From: Ruminococcus sp.
GTDB taxonomy: Bacteria; Bacillota; Clostridia; Oscillospirales; Ruminococcaceae
Assembly (NCBI GenBank): GCA_029055625.1
Contig: JAIDCY010000148.1
Coordinates: 1-64,000 of the forward strand
Length of the DNA stretch: 64,000 nt
Direction: 5' to 3'
Part shown: in pieces, positions 8,333 through 17,413 of the stretch
Numbering within the stretch: position 1 is the first letter of the stretch
Layout: every line of letters begins with the position of its first letter
Made by a program: the position numbers and the translations under genes
Notes under the pieces: model-generated
What the model saw: the letters and a program-made list of their open reading frames with translations, nothing else
What the model was told of the DNA's origin: nothing
Databases searched by the model: none

Positions 8333-9326
8333 GATATATAAGTTCGCCGGTATAGCGTATGTCATCTAAGTCTATCACTTCAACCGGTGTATGCATATTC
8401 CGGAGCGGTATAGATATGGTACAGGTTTCCGCACCGTCACGACTTACTGAATACTGATCGGCATTGGTAGAGGTCAGACCGTTCATAACTTCAATCTGAT
8501 ATGGAATATTATTTTTCTTTGCGGTATCTATTAACTCGTCCGAGATACGCCTTGAAAGTGAGGGAGATATACCAATCATTGCACCCTTGCCGAGTTTACC
8601 GCATTTCATCTCATTTTCGCCGGTTGCATGGGCAAAGCTGACATCTACCGCCAGTGCAACATCCGGATTGATTGCAAACGCTCCGATTTTCGCACCACGT
8701 TCGCCGAGTTCTTCCTGTACGGAGAATATGACGGTTACGTTATACTTTAAAGGCTTGTCACTTTGCCTGAGCAGGTCAAGAGCATACAGAACAGCGGTGA
8801 TGCCGGAGCGGTCATCGAAAGCACCGCCGGTTACACGATTATTAAGTAACTGACGGCATTTAACGTCAAAAGTAATGGTATCTCCGAGAGAAATTATTTC
8901 TTCAAGTTCGGATTTAGTAAGACCGGTATCTATTGCGACATCATTTATTGAGGGTACGGAATTACTGTCGGAGAGGTGCGGAGGTATGGAACATATTACC
9001 CCTTTAACGTCAGATTTTCCGTGAATCACAACAGGCTGAGCAGGCAGAAGTCGCCTGTCGATACCGCCGAGATTACCGGTTTTTATAAAACCGTCTTCCG
9101 TGATATAAGACACGATAAAACCTATCTGGTCAATGTGAGCGTCAAGAACGAGTTCCGGCAGATTTTCATTTCTGATACCGAAACGTCCTGTAACGTTACC
9201 ATTGACGATTTCCGCATCAGGACAGTATTTTCTTAGTATTTCAAGGGCTTTTTCCGAAACGTTCTGTTCATTTCCGGAAGCTCCGGCGGTTTCGGAGAGT
9301 TCAAAAAGATTTTCTCTGATATTCAT
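8310..9326 (-). CDS. M42-family metallo-aminopeptidase, paralogue B
   Basis: A 338-residue M42 peptidase, first gene of the operon. Metal and catalytic residues: AHIDQIGF (His and Asp present; Gln where paralogue A has Glu), AFDDRSGI, VQEELGERG, AVDVSFAHATG and the C-terminal RNMHTP. Sequence differs widely from paralogue A beyond these motifs, so this is an old duplication. The last four codons lie inside an AT-rich repeat, which may have changed the original C-terminus. A clear promoter lies at 9357-9385 with 17-base spacing. The start ATG has a modest RBS (AAAGGAA). Confidence 0.9.
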   Translation of the reverse strand: MNIRENLFELSETAGASGNEQNVSEKALEILRKYCPDAEIVNGNVTGRFGIRNENLPELVLDAHIDQIGFIVSYITEDGFIKTGNLGGIDRRLLPAQPVVIHGKSDVKGVICSIPPHLSDSNSVPSINDVAIDTGLTKSELEEIISLGDTITFDVKCRQLLNNRVTGGAFDDRSGITAVLYALDLLRQSDKPLKYNVTVIFSVQEELGERGAKIGAFAINPDVALAVDVSFAHATGENEMKCGKLGKGAMIGISPSLSRRISDELIDTAKKNNIPYQIEVMNGLTSTNADQYSVSRDGAETCTISIPLRNMHTPVEVIDLDDIRYTGELIYQFIINNS

Positions 9327-9356
9327 AAAAAAAATTCCTTTCTTTCAGATATTTCT

Positions 9357-9385
9357 ATTATATCACGGATTTTTAAATTTGTCTA
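9357..9385 (-). promoter_or_regulatory. Promoter of the M42-M42-GNAT-PLP enzyme operon
   Basis: Minus-strand TAGACA (9385-9380) and TATAAT (9362-9357) with a 17-base spacer, about 30 bases upstream of the M42 start. It is back to back with the gltX promoter. Confidence 0.7.
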
Positions 9386-9408
9386 CTTTTTTTAAGGAAA
9401 TGCGGTTG

Positions 9409-9437
9409 TTGACAAATTTTCCTGAGTGTGATATAAT
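9409..9437 (+). promoter_or_regulatory. Promoter of the gltX-metG(-thi) operon
   Basis: TTGACA (9409-9414) and TATAAT (9432-9437) match consensus exactly with a 17-base spacer, 35 bases before the gltX start. No T-box is present in the short leader. Confidence 0.85.
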
Positions 9438-9472
9438 TTACCTGTCAAAAATTAATAAAAAGGAATGATTTT

Positions 9473-11110
9473 ATGGATTTCAGAATACTTGCGGAAGTGC
9501 TTTTTCCGGATATAACGGAAACGCCGGAAGATATAGTAAAACGTTTTCCGGAACGGAATTTGCCGTCGGGTGCTTGTGTGACACGTATCGGACCAAGTCC
9601 GACGGGATTTGTACACCTCGGCAACCTCTACAATGCGATTATTGCGGAGAGGCTCGCCCACCAGTCAGGCGGAATTTTCTATCTGCGTATCGAGGACACC
9701 GATAATAAACGTGAGGTAGAGGGTGCGGTAGAGACACTGATAAACGCCATGAATTACTTTGGCGTGGAGTTCGACGAGGGGGCAACATCTGCCGGTGATA
9801 ACGGCATTTACGCACCTTACAGACAGCGTCAGAGAAAAGAAATATATCAGGTATTCGCCAAGTATCTCGTAAAACAGGGTAAGGCTTACCCATGTTTTCT
9901 TACGGCGGAGGAACTCGCTTCAATCCGTGAACAGCAGACCGCCAATAAGGAAAATCCGGGGATATATGGTAAATATGCTGAAAAAAGCCGTAACCTTACT
10001 ATTGAAGAGATTCAGGAAAAAATTTCCGCCGGTATTCCGTGGGTACTGCGATATAAAGGTATCGAGACCAACGAGTATATAACGGTAAATGATGCGGTAC
10101 GTGGTAAGCTGGAGATGCCACGTAATAACATGGATTTCGTACTTCTCAAGAGCGACGGCATACCGACGTATCACTTCGCACACGTCATTGATGACCATTT
10201 CATGCACTCCACACACGTTATCAGAGGTGAGGAATGGTTATCTTCGCTACCTATGCACGTAGAACTGTTTGACGTTCTCGGTTGGAAACAGCCGGTATAC
10301 TGCCATACCGCAACCTTAATGAAAATGGACGGCGGAAGCAAACGTAAGCTTTCAAAACGTAAAGACCCCGAACTTGCGTTATCGTACTATCAGCAGGAAG
10401 GCATTTCACAGGATGCTGTATGGGAATTTCTGTTAACTCTTCTGAACTCCGATTTTGAGGAGTGGAGGCTTGCGAATCCGGAAGCGGATTACAAAGAATT
10501 TCCGTATACTCTGGAAAAAATGTCAATATCGGGAGCTTTGGTAGATCTGGATAAGCTCCGTGACATCTCAAAGAACGTAATCTGTAATATGACTGCAGAG
10601 CAGGTATATAGCAAATGGCTGGAGTGGTGCGAAGTTTACGACAAGGATTTTGCGGAACTGATAAAGAAATATCCGGAAAGAACGCTGTCAGCCCTGAACG
10701 TCGGAAAAGGCGGTAAGAAACCACGTAAAGACCTTGAGACATGGAAGCAGGCTTGCGAATTTATGAGTTTCTGGTATGACGAGACTTTCACGATACAGGA
10801 CGATATTCTGAACGAATCCGATACGGAAACGGTAAAAATTTTCTTTGAAAAGTATCTTGAAACATATAATCACGCCGATGATTCTTCCGAATGGTTTGCA
10901 AAGGTAAAGAGTATCACGGAGGAGTTAGGATTTGCGGTAAAGCCGAAGGATTACAAGAAAAATCCGGACGGTTACAAGGGAAGCATAGTAAATATCACAA
11001 ATATGCTGAGGATAGCCCTGACGGGACGTGCCAACGCACCGGATATATGGGAAGTTTCGCACGTACTCGGTGAGGATATAGTACGGAAGAGAATTGAAAA
11101 ATTTATATAA
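9473..11110 (+). CDS. gltX: Glutamate--tRNA ligase
   Basis: The enzyme charges tRNA-Glu with glutamate in the cytoplasm. It is a class I synthetase of 545 residues, longer than the common 470-490-residue GltX. The ATP-binding signature is GPSPTGFVHLGN (HIGH equivalent HLGN near residue 48) and the second signature is KLSKR (near 293). No glutaminyl-tRNA synthetase is seen here, so it could be the non-discriminating type that also charges tRNA-Gln, but that cannot be decided from sequence by eye. The start is ATG behind AAGGAA. metG follows 12 bases downstream. Confidence 0.92.
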   Translation: MDFRILAEVLFPDITETPEDIVKRFPERNLPSGACVTRIGPSPTGFVHLGNLYNAIIAERLAHQSGGIFYLRIEDTDNKREVEGAVETLINAMNYFGVEFDEGATSAGDNGIYAPYRQRQRKEIYQVFAKYLVKQGKAYPCFLTAEELASIREQQTANKENPGIYGKYAEKSRNLTIEEIQEKISAGIPWVLRYKGIETNEYITVNDAVRGKLEMPRNNMDFVLLKSDGIPTYHFAHVIDDHFMHSTHVIRGEEWLSSLPMHVELFDVLGWKQPVYCHTATLMKMDGGSKRKLSKRKDPELALSYYQQEGISQDAVWEFLLTLLNSDFEEWRLANPEADYKEFPYTLEKMSISGALVDLDKLRDISKNVICNMTAEQVYSKWLEWCEVYDKDFAELIKKYPERTLSALNVGKGGKKPRKDLETWKQACEFMSFWYDETFTIQDDILNESDTETVKIFFEKYLETYNHADDSSEWFAKVKSITEELGFAVKPKDYKKNPDGYKGSIVNITNMLRIALTGRANAPDIWEVSHVLGEDIVRKRIEKFI

Positions 11111-11122
11111 GAGGTAATAAAA

Positions 11123-13117
11123 ATGTCAGAAAAGAAAAAGGATTTTGTGATACCACGTCCGGAATTTCCGAAAAGGGCGATTGTCACCGGCGGAATGCCA
11201 TACGGTAACAAGGAACTGCATTTCGGACACGTCGGCGGAATGTTCGTATTTGCGGATACTTACGCAAGATTTCTCCGTGACCGCATAGGTAAGGAAAACG
11301 TAATATTCGTCGGCGGAACGGATTGTTACGGTTCACCGATTGCGGAGGGCTGGAGGGTTAAAGTAAATAACGGCGAATTTTCGGGAAGTCTGGAGGATTT
11401 TGTACAGAAGAATCACGACAAACAAAAGGAAACACTCGATGCATACGGAATATCGCCGGATTTATTCGGAGCTTCCGGACTGGGACGATCGAAAGAGATT
11501 CACGCAGAAGTTACCGACTGGTTTATAAGTTCGTTGTATAAAAAAGGTCAGCTGGATAAGATTACTACAATGCAGTTTTTCGACGAAAAAGCGGGTGTAT
11601 TCCTGAACGGACGGCAGGTTATCGGAAAGTGTCCGGTAGAGGGCTGTACATCTGAAAAGGGTTACGCCGACGAGTGCGATTTAGGACACCAATATATGCC
11701 GGAGAATCTGATAAATCCTGTCAGTACGCTTACAGGTGAAACGCCTTCAATGAAACCTGTCACAAACTGGTACTTCCGGCTTCGTGACTATGAAAAATTA
11801 CTGCAGAAATGGGTTGAGGATATGAAAAAAGATAAGTCAGTCCGACCTGTTGTATGGAAAACGATTTCTGAATTTCTTAAACCGCCGGTAATTTACGTAA
11901 AGCGAGAGTTTGAGGAAAAATATAACGAACTCCGTGATACCATGCCGGAACATACGTACATTGAGGAGAAGAAAAAGCCGTCATTTACGATAGAGTTTGA
12001 AAATTTACCGGATTGTGATGAGGCTTGCAAGATACTGACGGATAACGGAATAAGATACCGTACCGGAAAAACGTTAGTACCGTTCCGCCTGACCGGTAAT
12101 ATAGAATGGGGCGTACCTGCTCCGGTTATGGAGGGTGAAGAGGGGCTGACCGTATGGGTATGGCCTGAATCGTTATGGGCTCCTATATCGTTTACGCAGA
12201 CGTATCTTGAAAAATCCGGCAGAAACCGTGAAGAGTGGCGAGATTACTGGTGCAGTAAGGATGCTAAAGTATACCAGTTTATCGGACAGGATAATATTTA
12301 CTTCTACGGTATCGCAGAGCCTGCTATGTGGATTGCACAACAGGAAAATCCCGAAAAATCGGCGGATATTCCCGACGGTGAGTTACAGATGCCGGTTATC
12401 GTTGCGAATCATCATATACTGTTTCTCGATAAAAAGGCGTCAAGTTCCGGCGATGTCAAGCCACCTATGGCGGACGATTTACTGAATCACTATACCCCCG
12501 AACAGTTACGTATGCACTGGTTAGGACTTGGATTAGGTCAGCGTTCAGTAAGTTTCATGCCGAAACCATATAATCCGCTTGCAAATCCGGATGAGGCAGA
12601 CCCTGTTGTAAAAGACGGATTGTTACTGTCGAACGTGTTTAACAGAATGATTAGGACAGCTTTTTACACCACACAGAAAGAGTTTGACGGAATAATGCCG
12701 TCGGTAGCACCGGAAGAGAAGTTCATAAAGGAAGCAGAAAAAGCGGTACTGGAATACGAAAGGCATATGTCAAAATTTGCATTCCATCAGTGTACGTATG
12801 TTCTCGATAGTTATATAAGAAACGGTAGTAAATATATGTCAAAGAACGTAACAACGGATACCGGAGATAAGGAAAAACTTTCACAGGCACTGGCGAACCT
12901 GTTCTATATGATACGTATTGCAGGCGTATTACTGCATCCGTTAGCACCGTTTGGTACGGAAAAATTACGGGAATATCTGCAGGTAGACGAAAAAATATGG
13001 TCATGGGAGACAATCTCAGAACCGCTGACGTATTTCACCGGTGAGAATCACAGACTGAAATTCTTACCGCCTCGGACGGATTTCTTTACACGTCACGAGA
13101 GCCAGTTTGAAAACTGA
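11123..13117 (+). CDS. metG: Methionyl-tRNA synthetase-like class I ligase with altered KMSKS loop
   Basis: A 664-residue class I synthetase. The HIGH motif is HFGH (about residues 33-36); a zinc knuckle (KCPVEGC ... CDLGHQYMP) followed by GETPSMKPVTNWYFRL matches the MetRS connective domain, and GVPAP and WVWPES match the MetRS catalytic core. The second signature reads KKASSSG (near 437) where MetRS normally has KMSKS, so the second lysine, which contacts the ATP phosphates, appears to be Ser. It is a divergent MetRS; whether it is the main enzyme or a paralogue is unknown. It has no fused C-terminal tRNA-binding domain. The riboswitch begins about 7 bases after its stop. Confidence 0.8.
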   Translation: MSEKKKDFVIPRPEFPKRAIVTGGMPYGNKELHFGHVGGMFVFADTYARFLRDRIGKENVIFVGGTDCYGSPIAEGWRVKVNNGEFSGSLEDFVQKNHDKQKETLDAYGISPDLFGASGLGRSKEIHAEVTDWFISSLYKKGQLDKITTMQFFDEKAGVFLNGRQVIGKCPVEGCTSEKGYADECDLGHQYMPENLINPVSTLTGETPSMKPVTNWYFRLRDYEKLLQKWVEDMKKDKSVRPVVWKTISEFLKPPVIYVKREFEEKYNELRDTMPEHTYIEEKKKPSFTIEFENLPDCDEACKILTDNGIRYRTGKTLVPFRLTGNIEWGVPAPVMEGEEGLTVWVWPESLWAPISFTQTYLEKSGRNREEWRDYWCSKDAKVYQFIGQDNIYFYGIAEPAMWIAQQENPEKSADIPDGELQMPVIVANHHILFLDKKASSSGDVKPPMADDLLNHYTPEQLRMHWLGLGLGQRSVSFMPKPYNPLANPDEADPVVKDGLLLSNVFNRMIRTAFYTTQKEFDGIMPSVAPEEKFIKEAEKAVLEYERHMSKFAFHQCTYVLDSYIRNGSKYMSKNVTTDTGDKEKLSQALANLFYMIRIAGVLLHPLAPFGTEKLREYLQVDEKIWSWETISEPLTYFTGENHRLKFLPPRTDFFTRHESQFEN

Positions 13118-13123
13118 ACAGAC

Positions 13124-13212
13124 AGTCGGGGGAGCGTGCGTACACGCTGAGAGGGAGTTATACACTCCGACCCTTTGAACCTGATACGGATAATGCCGGT
13201 GCAGGAAGACCT
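13124..13212 (+). promoter_or_regulatory. TPP riboswitch (THI box)
   Basis: The conserved thi-box core is plain: GCTGAGAGGGA (about 13146-13156), then ACCCTTTGAACCTGAT (13170-13185) and GGATAATGCCGGTGCAGGAAG (13188-13208, written here only to locate the conserved segment ends). These are the pyrimidine- and pyrophosphate-sensing arms that bind thiamin pyrophosphate. It sits between metG and thiS with a terminator hairpin directly downstream, so high TPP should stop transcription of the thi genes. Confidence 0.95.
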
Positions 13213-13221
13213 GATTTCACA

Positions 13222-13256
13222 GGGGGAACTGCAATTATTTGTAGTTTCCCTTTAAT
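13222..13256 (+). terminator. Riboswitch-controlled terminator
   Basis: An 11-bp stem (13223-13233 with 13240-13250, two G-U pairs) with a 6-base loop is followed by TTTAATTTTA. It lies between the TPP aptamer and the thiS RBS and is the likely expression platform. Confidence 0.8.
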
Positions 13257-13271
13257 TTTAGGAGGGATAAC

Positions 13272-13463
13272 ATGATAACAGTAAACGGTGAAAAGCTTGA
13301 ATTTTCGGGGAATATTTCGGGACTGCTGGAAATACTGGAGTATAACGGAAAACGTGTAGCGGTAGAACTGAATGAGAATATAGTACCGAAAACGGAATAT
13401 GATAATACTATAGTTTCCGACGGTGACAAGCTGGAGATAGTGCGATTTGTAGGGGGTGGCTGA
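13272..13463 (+). CDS. thiS: Sulfur carrier protein ThiS
   Basis: A 63-residue ubiquitin-fold protein that carries sulfur as a C-terminal thiocarboxylate for thiazole synthesis. The beginning MITVNGEKLEF and the ending VRFVGGG are typical; the tail has three glycines where most ThiS end in two, so the mature end may need trimming or the last Gly may be the acceptor. ThiF would adenylate it. AGGAGG lies upstream at 13260-13265, and this is the first gene under riboswitch control. Confidence 0.93.
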   Translation: MITVNGEKLEFSGNISGLLEILEYNGKRVAVELNENIVPKTEYDNTIVSDGDKLEIVRFVGGG

Positions 13464-13466
13464 TAT

Positions 13467-14102
13467 ATGATACCGTCAGAAAGGGAATTTTATAACGCCC
13501 TGAAAGAACGTCACGGCGAGGAGTTGCAGAAGAAAATAACGTCTGCAAAAGTAGCGGTATGCGGACTTGGTGGGCTTGGTTCTAATATCGCCATAGCACT
13601 GGTGAGGGCAGGCATAGGACGTCTGCATATAATAGACTTCGACCGGGTAGACGTTTCCAACCTGAACCGTCAGCAGTATACGGCGGTACAGGTAGGGAAT
13701 TACAAAACCGTCGCCATGACGGAAAATCTGAAGGCAATAAATCCTTACTGTGAAATAGTATCGGAAACGGTACGTCTTGACGGAAATAATATCCCTGAAC
13801 TTCTCGGAGATGATGATATTATATGCGAGGCTTTCGACAATCCGGAAGCAAAAGCGGTACTGGTAAATACGATACTGGAAAAGTTTCCGGAAAAGTACGT
13901 TGTGAGTGGTTCAGGAATGTCGGGACTTGGTACGGCTAACACGATAATTACAAAACAGGTCATGAAAAAATTATATCTTTGTGGTGACGGTGTAAGCGAT
14001 GTTGCCGACGGTACGGGATTATTTCTGTCGAGGGTAATGGTATGTGCAGGACATCAGGCGAATATGATACTCCGGATAATTGCCGGAGAACTGAATGTTT
14101 AA
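13467..14102 (+). CDS. thiF: ThiS adenylyltransferase ThiF (short clostridial type)
   Basis: An E1-like enzyme that adenylates the C-terminal glycine of ThiS. The nucleotide loop is GLGGLGSN (residues 33-40), followed by the acidic [15 protein letters not shown] segment with the Arg and Asn/Gln residues of the ATP site. At 211 residues it is shorter than E. coli ThiF (about 250) and lacks the zinc CxxC pair there, as in the short ThiF of many anaerobes. It starts 3 bases after thiS; the next gene's RBS overlaps its stop. Confidence 0.9.
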   Translation: MIPSEREFYNALKERHGEELQKKITSAKVAVCGLGGLGSNIAIALVRAGIGRLHIIDFDRVDVSNLNRQQYTAVQVGNYKTVAMTENLKAINPYCEIVSETVRLDGNNIPELLGDDDIICEAFDNPEAKAVLVNTILEKFPEKYVVSGSGMSGLGTANTIITKQVMKKLYLCGDGVSDVADGTGLFLSRVMVCAGHQANMILRIIAGELNV

Positions 14103-14115
14103 AGGAGATTTTTTA

Positions 14116-14883
14116 ATGGAAGACAAACTGATAATAGGCGGACGGGAATTTAATTCAAGATTTATATTAGGTTCGGGGAAATACTCGCTGAATCTGATTG
14201 AATCGGCTGTAAAGTACGCCGGAGCGGAGATAATAACCCTTGCGGTACGCCGTGCGAACTCGAAGGAACATGAGAACATACTTGACTATATACCAGAAAA
14301 TGTAACACTTCTGCCGAATACGTCAGGGGCGAGAAATGCCGAAGAAGCGGTAAGAATCGCACGACTTGCGAGGGAATTAGGTTGCGGAAATTTTGTCAAG
14401 ATAGAGATAATGCGAGACAGTAAATATCTTCTGCCGGATAATATTGAGACGGTAAAGGCAACGGAGATTCTCGCAGAAGAGGGTTTTGTGGTTATGCCGT
14501 ATATGTATCCGGATTTATACACCGCCAGAGACCTCGTAAACGCCGGAGCAGGTGCGGTAATGCCTCTTGCGTCACCGATAGGTTCAAATAAAGGATTGGC
14601 TACGAAAGAGTTCATACAGATTCTGATTGACGAGATAGATTTGCCTATAATAGTAGATGCCGGAATAGGCAGACCGTCGCAGGCGTGCGAGGTCATGGAG
14701 ATGGGAGCAGATGCGGTAATGTGTAATACGGCACTTGCAACTGCCGGAGATTTGCCGGTTATGGCGGAGGCGTTCAGACAGGCTGTACAGGCAGGCAGAA
14801 AAGCGTACCTTTCGGGACTGGGCAGGGTTCTTACAAGGGGAGCATCTGCGAGTGATACGCTTACCGGATTTCTGCATGATTAA
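14116..14883 (+). CDS. thiG: Thiazole synthase ThiG
   Basis: ThiG condenses 1-deoxy-xylulose 5-phosphate, dehydroglycine and the ThiS thiocarboxylate into the thiazole phosphate. It is a 255-residue TIM barrel with the Schiff-base lysine in NFVKIEIM (about Lys95). The late part carries the phosphate-binding [11 protein letters not shown] and NTALATA loops. ATG 14116 is preferred over an upstream in-frame ATG at 14095, because AAAGGAG (14101-14107) sits 9 bases before it and the earlier start would run across the thiF stop and this RBS. Partner of ThiH, encoded next. Confidence 0.95.
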   Translation: MEDKLIIGGREFNSRFILGSGKYSLNLIESAVKYAGAEIITLAVRRANSKEHENILDYIPENVTLLPNTSGARNAEEAVRIARLARELGCGNFVKIEIMRDSKYLLPDNIETVKATEILAEEGFVVMPYMYPDLYTARDLVNAGAGAVMPLASPIGSNKGLATKEFIQILIDEIDLPIIVDAGIGRPSQACEVMEMGADAVMCNTALATAGDLPVMAEAFRQAVQAGRKAYLSGLGRVLTRGASASDTLTGFLHD

Positions 14884-14919
14884 TATATTTCATTAAAAAG
14901 TGGTGAAAAAAATAATATA

Positions 14920-16173
14920 ATGGAAAATAATTATTTTATAGATTCAGATAAATTATCTGAAAGTGCATTGAGGAAAAAGCATGAACTTGAAAATAATCCG
15001 GCAGTACGTACAAATCATATGGAATACATGGACGGCATGGAAAAAATAAACTCCGATATTTGCGAAAAGATAATTTCCGCAATGAATAACTACGATTATA
15101 ATATATATACTCCGGAAGACGTACGGAAAGCGTTACAGCATGAACGGTGTACGATAGATGACTGTAAAGCGTTGCTGTCACCGTGTGCGGAAGCGTTTCT
15201 TGAGGAAATGGCGGAAAAAGCACGTCTGGAAACAAGAAAACATTTCGGAAATACGGTATATCTTTTCACGCCGTTGTATATCGCAAACTACTGTGAAAAT
15301 TACTGTGTATACTGCGGATTCAACTGTTACAATGACATAAAACGCATGAAACTGAATACAGAACAGATTGAGAAAGAAATGAAGATAATCGCAGATAGCG
15401 GTATGGAAGAAATCCTGATACTGACGGGGGAAAGCCGTACAGCAAGCGGTGTGGAGTATATCGGTGAGGCGTGCAGACTTGCGAGAAAATATTTCCGTAT
15501 GGTAGGGCTTGAAATATATCCTGTCAATACCGACGAGTACAGATATTTACACGAATGCGGAGCAGATTATGTGACGGTATTTCAGGAAACATATGACAGC
15601 GTACGTTATGAACAGTTGCACCTTATGGGACATAAAAGAGTGTTTCCGTACCGGATAGAGGCACAGGAAAGGGCATTGATGGGAGGTATGCGAGGTATAG
15701 CGTGTTCCGCACTGCTCGGATTATCCGATTTCCGGAAAGATGCGTTAGCAAGTGCGTTGCACGTTTATTATCTGCAACGGAAATATCCGCACGCTGAAAT
15801 ATCGTTATCATGTCCACGGCTCAGACCTATCATAAACAATGACAAAATAAATCCGCTTGATGTCCACGAAAAACAACTGTGTCAGGTACTTTGTGCGTAC
15901 AGAATTTTTTTACCGTTCTGTAATATAACGGTATCTTCACGGGAAAGCGAAAGTTTCCGGAATGGGATAGTAAAAATATGTGCGACGAAGGTTTCCGCCG
16001 GAGTGTCTACAGGAATCGGAGACCACGAAAGAAAGTATACCGGAAAGGAGCAGGATAGCGTACAGGGTGACGAACAGTTTGAAATAAACGACGGCAGAAG
16101 TTTCCGGCAGATGTATGATGATATGTCCGCCGAGGGTCTGCAACCTGTACTGAATGATTATCTTTATGTATAA
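14920..16173 (+). CDS. thiH: 2-iminoacetate synthase ThiH (radical SAM)
   Basis: ThiH cleaves tyrosine with S-adenosylmethionine and a 4Fe-4S cluster to give dehydroglycine (2-iminoacetate) and p-cresol; this is the oxygen-sensitive route used by anaerobes. The radical SAM CxxxCxxC cluster is C125-C129-C132 (CENYCVYC). The length of 417 residues is in the range for ThiH. The start ATG 14920 has only a weak AGTGGTG-like RBS, 36 bases after thiG. Presence of ThiH rather than ThiO supports an anaerobic host. Confidence 0.93.
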   Translation: MENNYFIDSDKLSESALRKKHELENNPAVRTNHMEYMDGMEKINSDICEKIISAMNNYDYNIYTPEDVRKALQHERCTIDDCKALLSPCAEAFLEEMAEKARLETRKHFGNTVYLFTPLYIANYCENYCVYCGFNCYNDIKRMKLNTEQIEKEMKIIADSGMEEILILTGESRTASGVEYIGEACRLARKYFRMVGLEIYPVNTDEYRYLHECGADYVTVFQETYDSVRYEQLHLMGHKRVFPYRIEAQERALMGGMRGIACSALLGLSDFRKDALASALHVYYLQRKYPHAEISLSCPRLRPIINNDKINPLDVHEKQLCQVLCAYRIFLPFCNITVSSRESESFRNGIVKICATKVSAGVSTGIGDHERKYTGKEQDSVQGDEQFEINDGRSFRQMYDDMSAEGLQPVLNDYLYV

Positions 16174-16738
16174 TATAATATGCGTTACAGACAGACGACT
16201 TTGTGAGGAAAATTTTCTGAAACGTCTTGAAAAAATAGTACAGACCGGCATAAAAAGCGTAATATTGAGGGAAAAAGACCTGTCCGATAGTGAGTATAGA
16301 ACGCTTGCGGAAGAGGTAGTAAAGATTTGCCATAGATACGGTAAAAAGTGTATATTGCACAGTCACCCCGATATAGTCGGCGTAACCGGTGCGGACGGTG
16401 TACACGTTACTATGAACGATTTCCGCAGAATGAAAAACAACGGTATTTTTACCGGTGTATCGTGTCATAGCGTCGACGAGGTACGGGAAGCGGAAAAATT
16501 CGGTGCGGATTACGTAATAGCCGGACACATTTTTCAGACGGACTGCAAAAAAAATCTCGCACCACGTGGACTTGAATTTTTAAGTCAGATATGCAATTCG
16601 GTAGAAATACCGGTCTATGCGATAGGCGGTATAGACAATAATAATATAGAATCCGTAATAAAAGCCGGTGCTACCGGAGGTTGTATAATGAGCGGATTTA
16701 TGAGGGGGAATATTTCTGAATATCAGGAAAATGCTTAG
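16166..16738 (+). CDS. tenI: TenI-type thiazole tautomerase (ThiE-like)
   Basis: A thiamin-phosphate-synthase-like TIM barrel of 190 residues. It looks like TenI, which aromatises the thiazole tautomer made by ThiG: a histidine is present in GVSCHSVDEV (His101), matching the catalytic His of Bacillus TenI, and the ThiE pyrophosphate-site VNDD is replaced by LHSHPDI. A real ThiE follows, which supports division of labour. The start is uncertain: ATG 16166 gives the family-like MYNIICVTDRR, while ATG 16154 adds four residues. Both overlap the end of thiH and neither has a clear RBS, so coupling to thiH translation is likely. Confidence 0.82.
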   Translation: MYNIICVTDRRLCEENFLKRLEKIVQTGIKSVILREKDLSDSEYRTLAEEVVKICHRYGKKCILHSHPDIVGVTGADGVHVTMNDFRRMKNNGIFTGVSCHSVDEVREAEKFGADYVIAGHIFQTDCKKNLAPRGLEFLSQICNSVEIPVYAIGGIDNNNIESVIKAGATGGCIMSGFMRGNISEYQENA

Positions 16739-17336
16739 ACTTTACGCTATCACCGACCGGACGCATCTTGACGGTATGAGTCTTGAGACGGCAGTGGAAA
16801 AGGCGTTACAAGGTGGGGTAACGTGCGTACAGTTGAGAGAGAAGAATATATCATTTCCGGAATACGTATCGACGGCGAAGACGATAAAAGAAGTCTGTAG
16901 TAAATACGGCGTACCACTGATAGTAAACGACGATTACAGGGTAGCAATCGCAAGCGGTGCGGATGGCGTACACGTGGGTGCGGAAGATATGGCGGTAACG
17001 GATATAAGAAGTCACGTCGGCGATAACTTCATAATCGGAGCTACTGCAAAGACCGTTGAACAGGCACAGAAAGCACAGGCGGACGGTGCGGATTATCTCG
17101 GAGTAGGTGCGGTATTTCCGTCCCCGACTAAACAGAACGCTATCCGTATAACACCAAAAATACTGCGTGAAATCTGTCAGAGTGTGGAAATTCCGGTAGT
17201 AGCGATAGGCGGAATAAATGCGGAAAACGTCCACCTTATAAAAGACTGCAGACAAGCCGGAATAGCGGTAATATCGGCAATTTTCGGACAGCATGATATA
17301 ATAAAATCTGCTGAACGTCTGAGGGCGAAGCTATGA
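16731..17336 (+). CDS. thiE: Thiamin-phosphate synthase ThiE
   Basis: ThiE joins hydroxymethylpyrimidine diphosphate to the thiazole carboxylate phosphate to give thiamin phosphate. The 201-residue TIM barrel keeps VQLREKN, the substrate-binding PLIVNDDYRVA, GADGVHVG, and GVGAVFPSPTKQ, the phosphate loop of true ThiE. The phosphate-binding VAIGGINAENV follows. The gene overlaps the end of tenI by 8 bases, and a short ORF begins in its own stop codon. Confidence 0.93.
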   Translation: MLRLYAITDRTHLDGMSLETAVEKALQGGVTCVQLREKNISFPEYVSTAKTIKEVCSKYGVPLIVNDDYRVAIASGADGVHVGAEDMAVTDIRSHVGDNFIIGATAKTVEQAQKAQADGADYLGVGAVFPSPTKQNAIRITPKILREICQSVEIPVVAIGGINAENVHLIKDCRQAGIAVISAIFGQHDIIKSAERLRAKL

Positions 17337-17410
17337 AAAAGAAACTGAAAATAATAATTCCGGTGGTTGTTGCGGTAATTCTGCTTGTACCGGCACAGAA
17401 AGGAGCGTAA
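17333..17410 (+). CDS. Possible 25-aa hydrophobic peptide between thiE and thiD
   Basis: A 25-codon ORF starts at ATG 17333, overlapping the thiE stop as ATGA, and ends 3 bases before thiD. The peptide is a lysine-rich start (MKKKLK) followed by IIIPVVVAVILLVP, one membrane-helix-like segment. Its last codons contain the AAAGGAG that serves thiD. It may be a real membrane micropeptide, a remnant of a signal sequence, or only a coupling ORF that delivers ribosomes to thiD. No family is recognised. Confidence 0.4.
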   Translation: MKKKLKIIIPVVVAVILLVPAQKGA

Positions 17411-17413
17411 TTA

